From the NCBI GenBank assembly GCA_003444595.1, contig DLUO01000010.1:1-8460 (forward strand): a stretch of 8,460 nucleotides of DNA, given 5' to 3'. The DNA is from Bacillota bacterium (GTDB taxonomy: Bacteria; Bacillota; Dethiobacteria; DTU022; UBA8154). The notes under the pieces were generated by a model. That model did no database searches. It was not told the origin of the DNA and saw only the letters and a list, made by a program, of their open reading frames with translations. Position numbers and translations under genes: made by a program. Positions 6,326 through 8,460 of this stretch are shown piece after piece; position 1 is the first letter of the stretch, and every line of letters begins with the position of its first letter.

Positions 6326-6339
6326 TGAAAGCGCTTAGC
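6326..6339. promoter_or_regulatory. cre/LacI-type operator-like palindrome
   Basis: The sequence TGAAAGCGCTTAGC agrees with 12 of 14 positions of the CcpA cre consensus TGWAANCGNTNWCA; the last two positions differ. LacI-family regulators in general bind similar CG-centred sites. It lies about 180 bp upstream of the minus-strand ligase start. Match by chance is possible. Confidence 0.3.
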
Positions 6340-6385
6340 CAAAATTCATTTTTTTATTAACATTTTAAGAAGGAAAAACAGCCTC

Positions 6386-6417
6386 AATGTAGAATTAAAC
6401 TAATGTAGAATTAAACT
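6386..6417. repeat. Perfect tandem repeat, 2 x 16 bp
   Basis: The unit AATGTAGAATTAAACT occurs twice without a gap (6386-6401, 6402-6417). It ends 15 bases before a TATAAT box on the plus strand, so the second copy would overlap the -35 position; direct repeats in this place may bind an activator or repressor, but a recent duplication is equally possible. Confidence 0.8.
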
Positions 6418-6565
6418 TTAGAAGATTCTGTTTATAATAACAATAAAGTAGCACTGTATTAATTTATCAGAAGATATTTTTCAACTAGAAATAGTTCTTT
6501 TAAAAACACCAACTTAAACGATCGGAGGTGCTTAGCCTACATAAGCCGAGAAACAGCCAGCAGAA

Positions 6566-6589
6566 CAGGCTTACAGTTTTATAAGCCTG
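6566..6589. repeat. Inverted repeat CAGGCTTA/TAAGCCTG
   Basis: Perfect 8-bp arms (6566-6573 and 6582-6589) with an eight-base loop. The half-site ATAAGCC also occurs at 6541-6547. No T-run follows, so an operator or leader hairpin for the plus-strand synthetase gene is more likely than a terminator. Confidence 0.5.
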
Positions 6590-6605
6590 CCGTCCCGTAG
6601 AATGG

Positions 6606-6632
6606 AATCATGGAATTATAAAATCATGGAAT
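6606..6632. repeat. Direct repeat AATCATGGAAT with 16-base period
   Basis: An 11-base motif is present at 6606-6616 and 6622-6632. The distance of 16 bases equals that of the tandem repeat at 6386, although the sequence is different. Confidence 0.6.
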
Positions 6633-6789
6633 AGATTACCGTTAACATTTGCCCGTTACAATCCCGGTTTTCAACAACGCTGTAGCACTGTAGGATGGAT
6701 GCCTCTGTCAAGACTGATATGGTAGAGGTATTTTTATCTTTTAATCAGGATTATTTCAAAACTTATGAAAAAGAGGTGCTTAATTAATT

Positions 6790-8376
6790 ATGACTGTCAG
6801 CAAATGGATGCATGTTGGAACAGTGCTCAAGATGAACGCTTATAATTATCCTAATAAGCTGGGGTGCCAGGATAAATTCAAGAGCTTTACCTTTAAAGAA
6901 TGGAACGAGAGAGCATGTCGCCTTTCCAATGCTTTGCAGGACATGGGTGTAGGTTACGGAGATCGGGTGGCGATTCTAGCCTATAATCGTGTAGAATGGA
7001 TGGATATTTATGCCGCTTGTGCCAAAGGAGGACAAATTGCCGTTCCAATAATGTTTCGCTTAACACCGCTTGAGTATGAATATATTATCAACCATGCAGA
7101 ATGCAAAGCTTTCATCGTGGAAGAACCTTTTGTTGAAGGTGTTAACATCATACGCGGAAAGCTGACCTGCGTACCAGCTAGTAATTATATTTACATCGGT
7201 GAGGGTAAAGCTCCCGAAGGCTACATTCATTATGAGGAAATACTGAGTAAAGGAAACCCTCAAGAACCGGATGTAATAGTTGATGCTCAGGATACCTGGA
7301 CTATTATGTATACTTCGGGCACAACGGGGAAACCCAAAGGAGTAATGCGCAATCACGAAAGTTATCTTGGACAGTACTTCCTGAGTAATTTGAGTATGGG
7401 AGTCAAACCGACGGACAAAGTGTTGCTGGTAATGCCCATGTGTCATGTAAATTCGATCTTTTATTCCTTTGCATATACTTATGTAACCGCACCGGTAATG
7501 GTTTATAATATGACTAGTTTTGACGCTGAAGATCTTTTGAAGACATTAGCAGAGTACAAAATCACCTTTACTTCGCTAGTCCCTACACACTACATCATGA
7601 TCCTGTCACTTCCAGATGAAATCAAACAAAAATATGATGTAAGTAATATCCGCCAACTCTTGATTTCTTCTGCACCCGCAAGAAAGGATCTAAAACTGGC
7701 AATTATGGATTATTTTAAATCGGCTGAGCTATGGGAAGCATACGGATCTACAGAAGCGGCTTTAGTTACTTTGCTAAGACCTGAAGACCAGTTTCACAAG
7801 CTGGGTTCTATTGGAAAAGAAATTTTTGGTATTGACCGCATTAAATTACTGGATGAAGACGGAAACGAGGTCCCCGATGGAGAAGTTGGCGAACTCTATT
7901 CGCGCTCACCGGGCAACTTTCAGGAATACTGGAAAGATCCTGAAAAAACCAGGGAGGTTTTTAAGGGAGAATGGTGCAGCGCAGGCGATATGGCCAGGAG
8001 AGACGAAGATGGTTATTATTATCTTGTTGACAGAAAGAAGAACATGATTATTACTGGCGGTGAAAATGTCTACCCCTCCGAAGTGGAGAATGTCCTTGGC
8101 GCCCACCCGGCCATTAAGGATGTGGCGGTGATTGGGGTTCCCGATATTAAGTGGGGCGAATTGGTCACAGCCGTAGTTGTCCTACATCAGGATTATCAAT
8201 CAAGCCCGGAACTGGCTAAAGAGCTTATCGAATTTACTAAAGGAAAGCTGGCAGGGTATAAGCGGCCTAAAAAAATTAAGTTTATTAATGATGAAGATAT
8301 GCCCAGAACTGCTACTGGAAAAATACTGCACAGGATACTTAGGGAAGAATTCGATAAATTAAGCGATGCCAATTAA
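6790..8376 (+). CDS. Acyl-/aryl-CoA synthetase (AMP-forming, ANL superfamily)
   Basis: A complete 528-residue class I adenylate-forming acid-CoA ligase. Motifs in order: phosphate loop YTSGTTGKPKG at 174-184, YGSTE at 318-322, the ATP ribose-binding Asp D400 in SAGD, the hinge region DRKKN at 414-418 followed by GGENVYPSEVE, and the catalytic lysine K511 in PRTATGK. All expected catalytic positions are intact. It would activate a fatty, alicyclic or aromatic acid with ATP and CoA; context suits benzoate or cyclohexanecarboxylate, but the motifs are shared with medium/long-chain fatty acid ligases, so the substrate is open. ATG at 6790 has AGAGGTG at 6772-6778, a somewhat long 11-nt spacing; no better start is seen. 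It is the only plus-strand gene here and diverges from the PaaK-type ligase. Confidence 0.9.
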   Translation: MTVSKWMHVGTVLKMNAYNYPNKLGCQDKFKSFTFKEWNERACRLSNALQDMGVGYGDRVAILAYNRVEWMDIYAACAKGGQIAVPIMFRLTPLEYEYIINHAECKAFIVEEPFVEGVNIIRGKLTCVPASNYIYIGEGKAPEGYIHYEEILSKGNPQEPDVIVDAQDTWTIMYTSGTTGKPKGVMRNHESYLGQYFLSNLSMGVKPTDKVLLVMPMCHVNSIFYSFAYTYVTAPVMVYNMTSFDAEDLLKTLAEYKITFTSLVPTHYIMILSLPDEIKQKYDVSNIRQLLISSAPARKDLKLAIMDYFKSAELWEAYGSTEAALVTLLRPEDQFHKLGSIGKEIFGIDRIKLLDEDGNEVPDGEVGELYSRSPGNFQEYWKDPEKTREVFKGEWCSAGDMARRDEDGYYYLVDRKKNMIITGGENVYPSEVENVLGAHPAIKDVAVIGVPDIKWGELVTAVVVLHQDYQSSPELAKELIEFTKGKLAGYKRPKKIKFINDEDMPRTATGKILHRILREEFDKLSDAN

Positions 8377-8460
8377 TTAGGTTAGAATTTGCTGAGGCTT
8401 AAGCATCTGAACACAACTCAACTCGGGCTCTTGTAAATAAATTAGGATAGGGGGCGGCTT

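Larger units (their letters stand above)
6145..6789. other. Divergent intergenic region between the two CoA ligase genes
   Basis: These 645 bases carry the regulatory DNA for both divergent genes and no convincing gene. Features seen: a palindrome like a catabolite-repression or LacI-type site (6326-6339), a perfect 16-bp tandem repeat (6386-6417), a TATAAT box on the plus strand (6433-6438) with a poor -35, an 11-base direct repeat GTAGCACTGTA (6448-6458 and 6682-6692), an inverted repeat (6566-6589), and a second repeat with 16-base period (6606-6632). RBS-like GGAGGTG at 6525-6531 leads to no sizeable ORF. Confidence 0.6.

Noticed and set aside
6148..6789. Sigma-54 promoter for the ligase genes
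   Set aside because: No GG/GC pair with TGGCAC-N5-TTGC spacing was found on either strand.

Overview
The window looks like part of a genome from a strictly anaerobic, low-to-mid GC Gram-positive bacterium that degrades aromatic acids, most likely a Peptococcaceae-type Clostridia (Pelotomaculum/Desulfotomaculum relatives). The evidence is a pair of genes for the central benzoyl-CoA degradation steps, strong AGGAGG-type ribosome binding sites, two TTG starts or alternative starts, AT-rich intergenic DNA and a lipoprotein-type TRAP binding protein. The taxon is an inference from these traits, not from a marker gene.

Layout. Positions 1-677 (minus) hold the N-terminal 225 residues of a TRAP-transporter substrate-binding lipoprotein cut by the left edge; behind it lies a roughly 330-nt leader with a good promoter and a strongly structured region (about 849-994). 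A PaaI-type hotdog thioesterase follows (1252-1638, minus), then a gap with hairpins and a palindrome. Next come had (1945-3012) and dch (3091-3855), both minus, and an unusually long upstream region (3856-4555) with an extended -10 promoter, hairpins and two very short ORFs. A PaaK-family aryl-CoA ligase (4834-6144) and a two-cluster ferredoxin (4556-4837) form an overlapping pair on the minus strand. A second, unrelated acyl/aryl-CoA synthetase (6790-8376) reads the opposite way across a 645-bp divergent region rich in short repeats. After 8377 only a purine-rich, RBS-like stretch near 8443-8457 is seen, possibly leading a gene outside the window.

How the parts fit. The TRAP binding protein would capture an organic (perhaps aromatic) acid; one or both ligases would make CoA thioesters; Dch hydrates cyclohexa-1,5-diene-1-carbonyl-CoA, the product of benzoyl-CoA reduction; Had oxidises the resulting alcohol; the thioesterase could rescue CoA from dead-end thioesters; the ferredoxin could serve electron transfer. 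The dearomatising benzoyl-CoA reductase and the ring-opening hydrolase (Oah/BamA) are not in the window, and no regulator gene is present. I do not see a clearly novel system; the most interesting items are the structured TRAP leader, the long dch leader with short ORFs, and the ligase-ferredoxin coupling.
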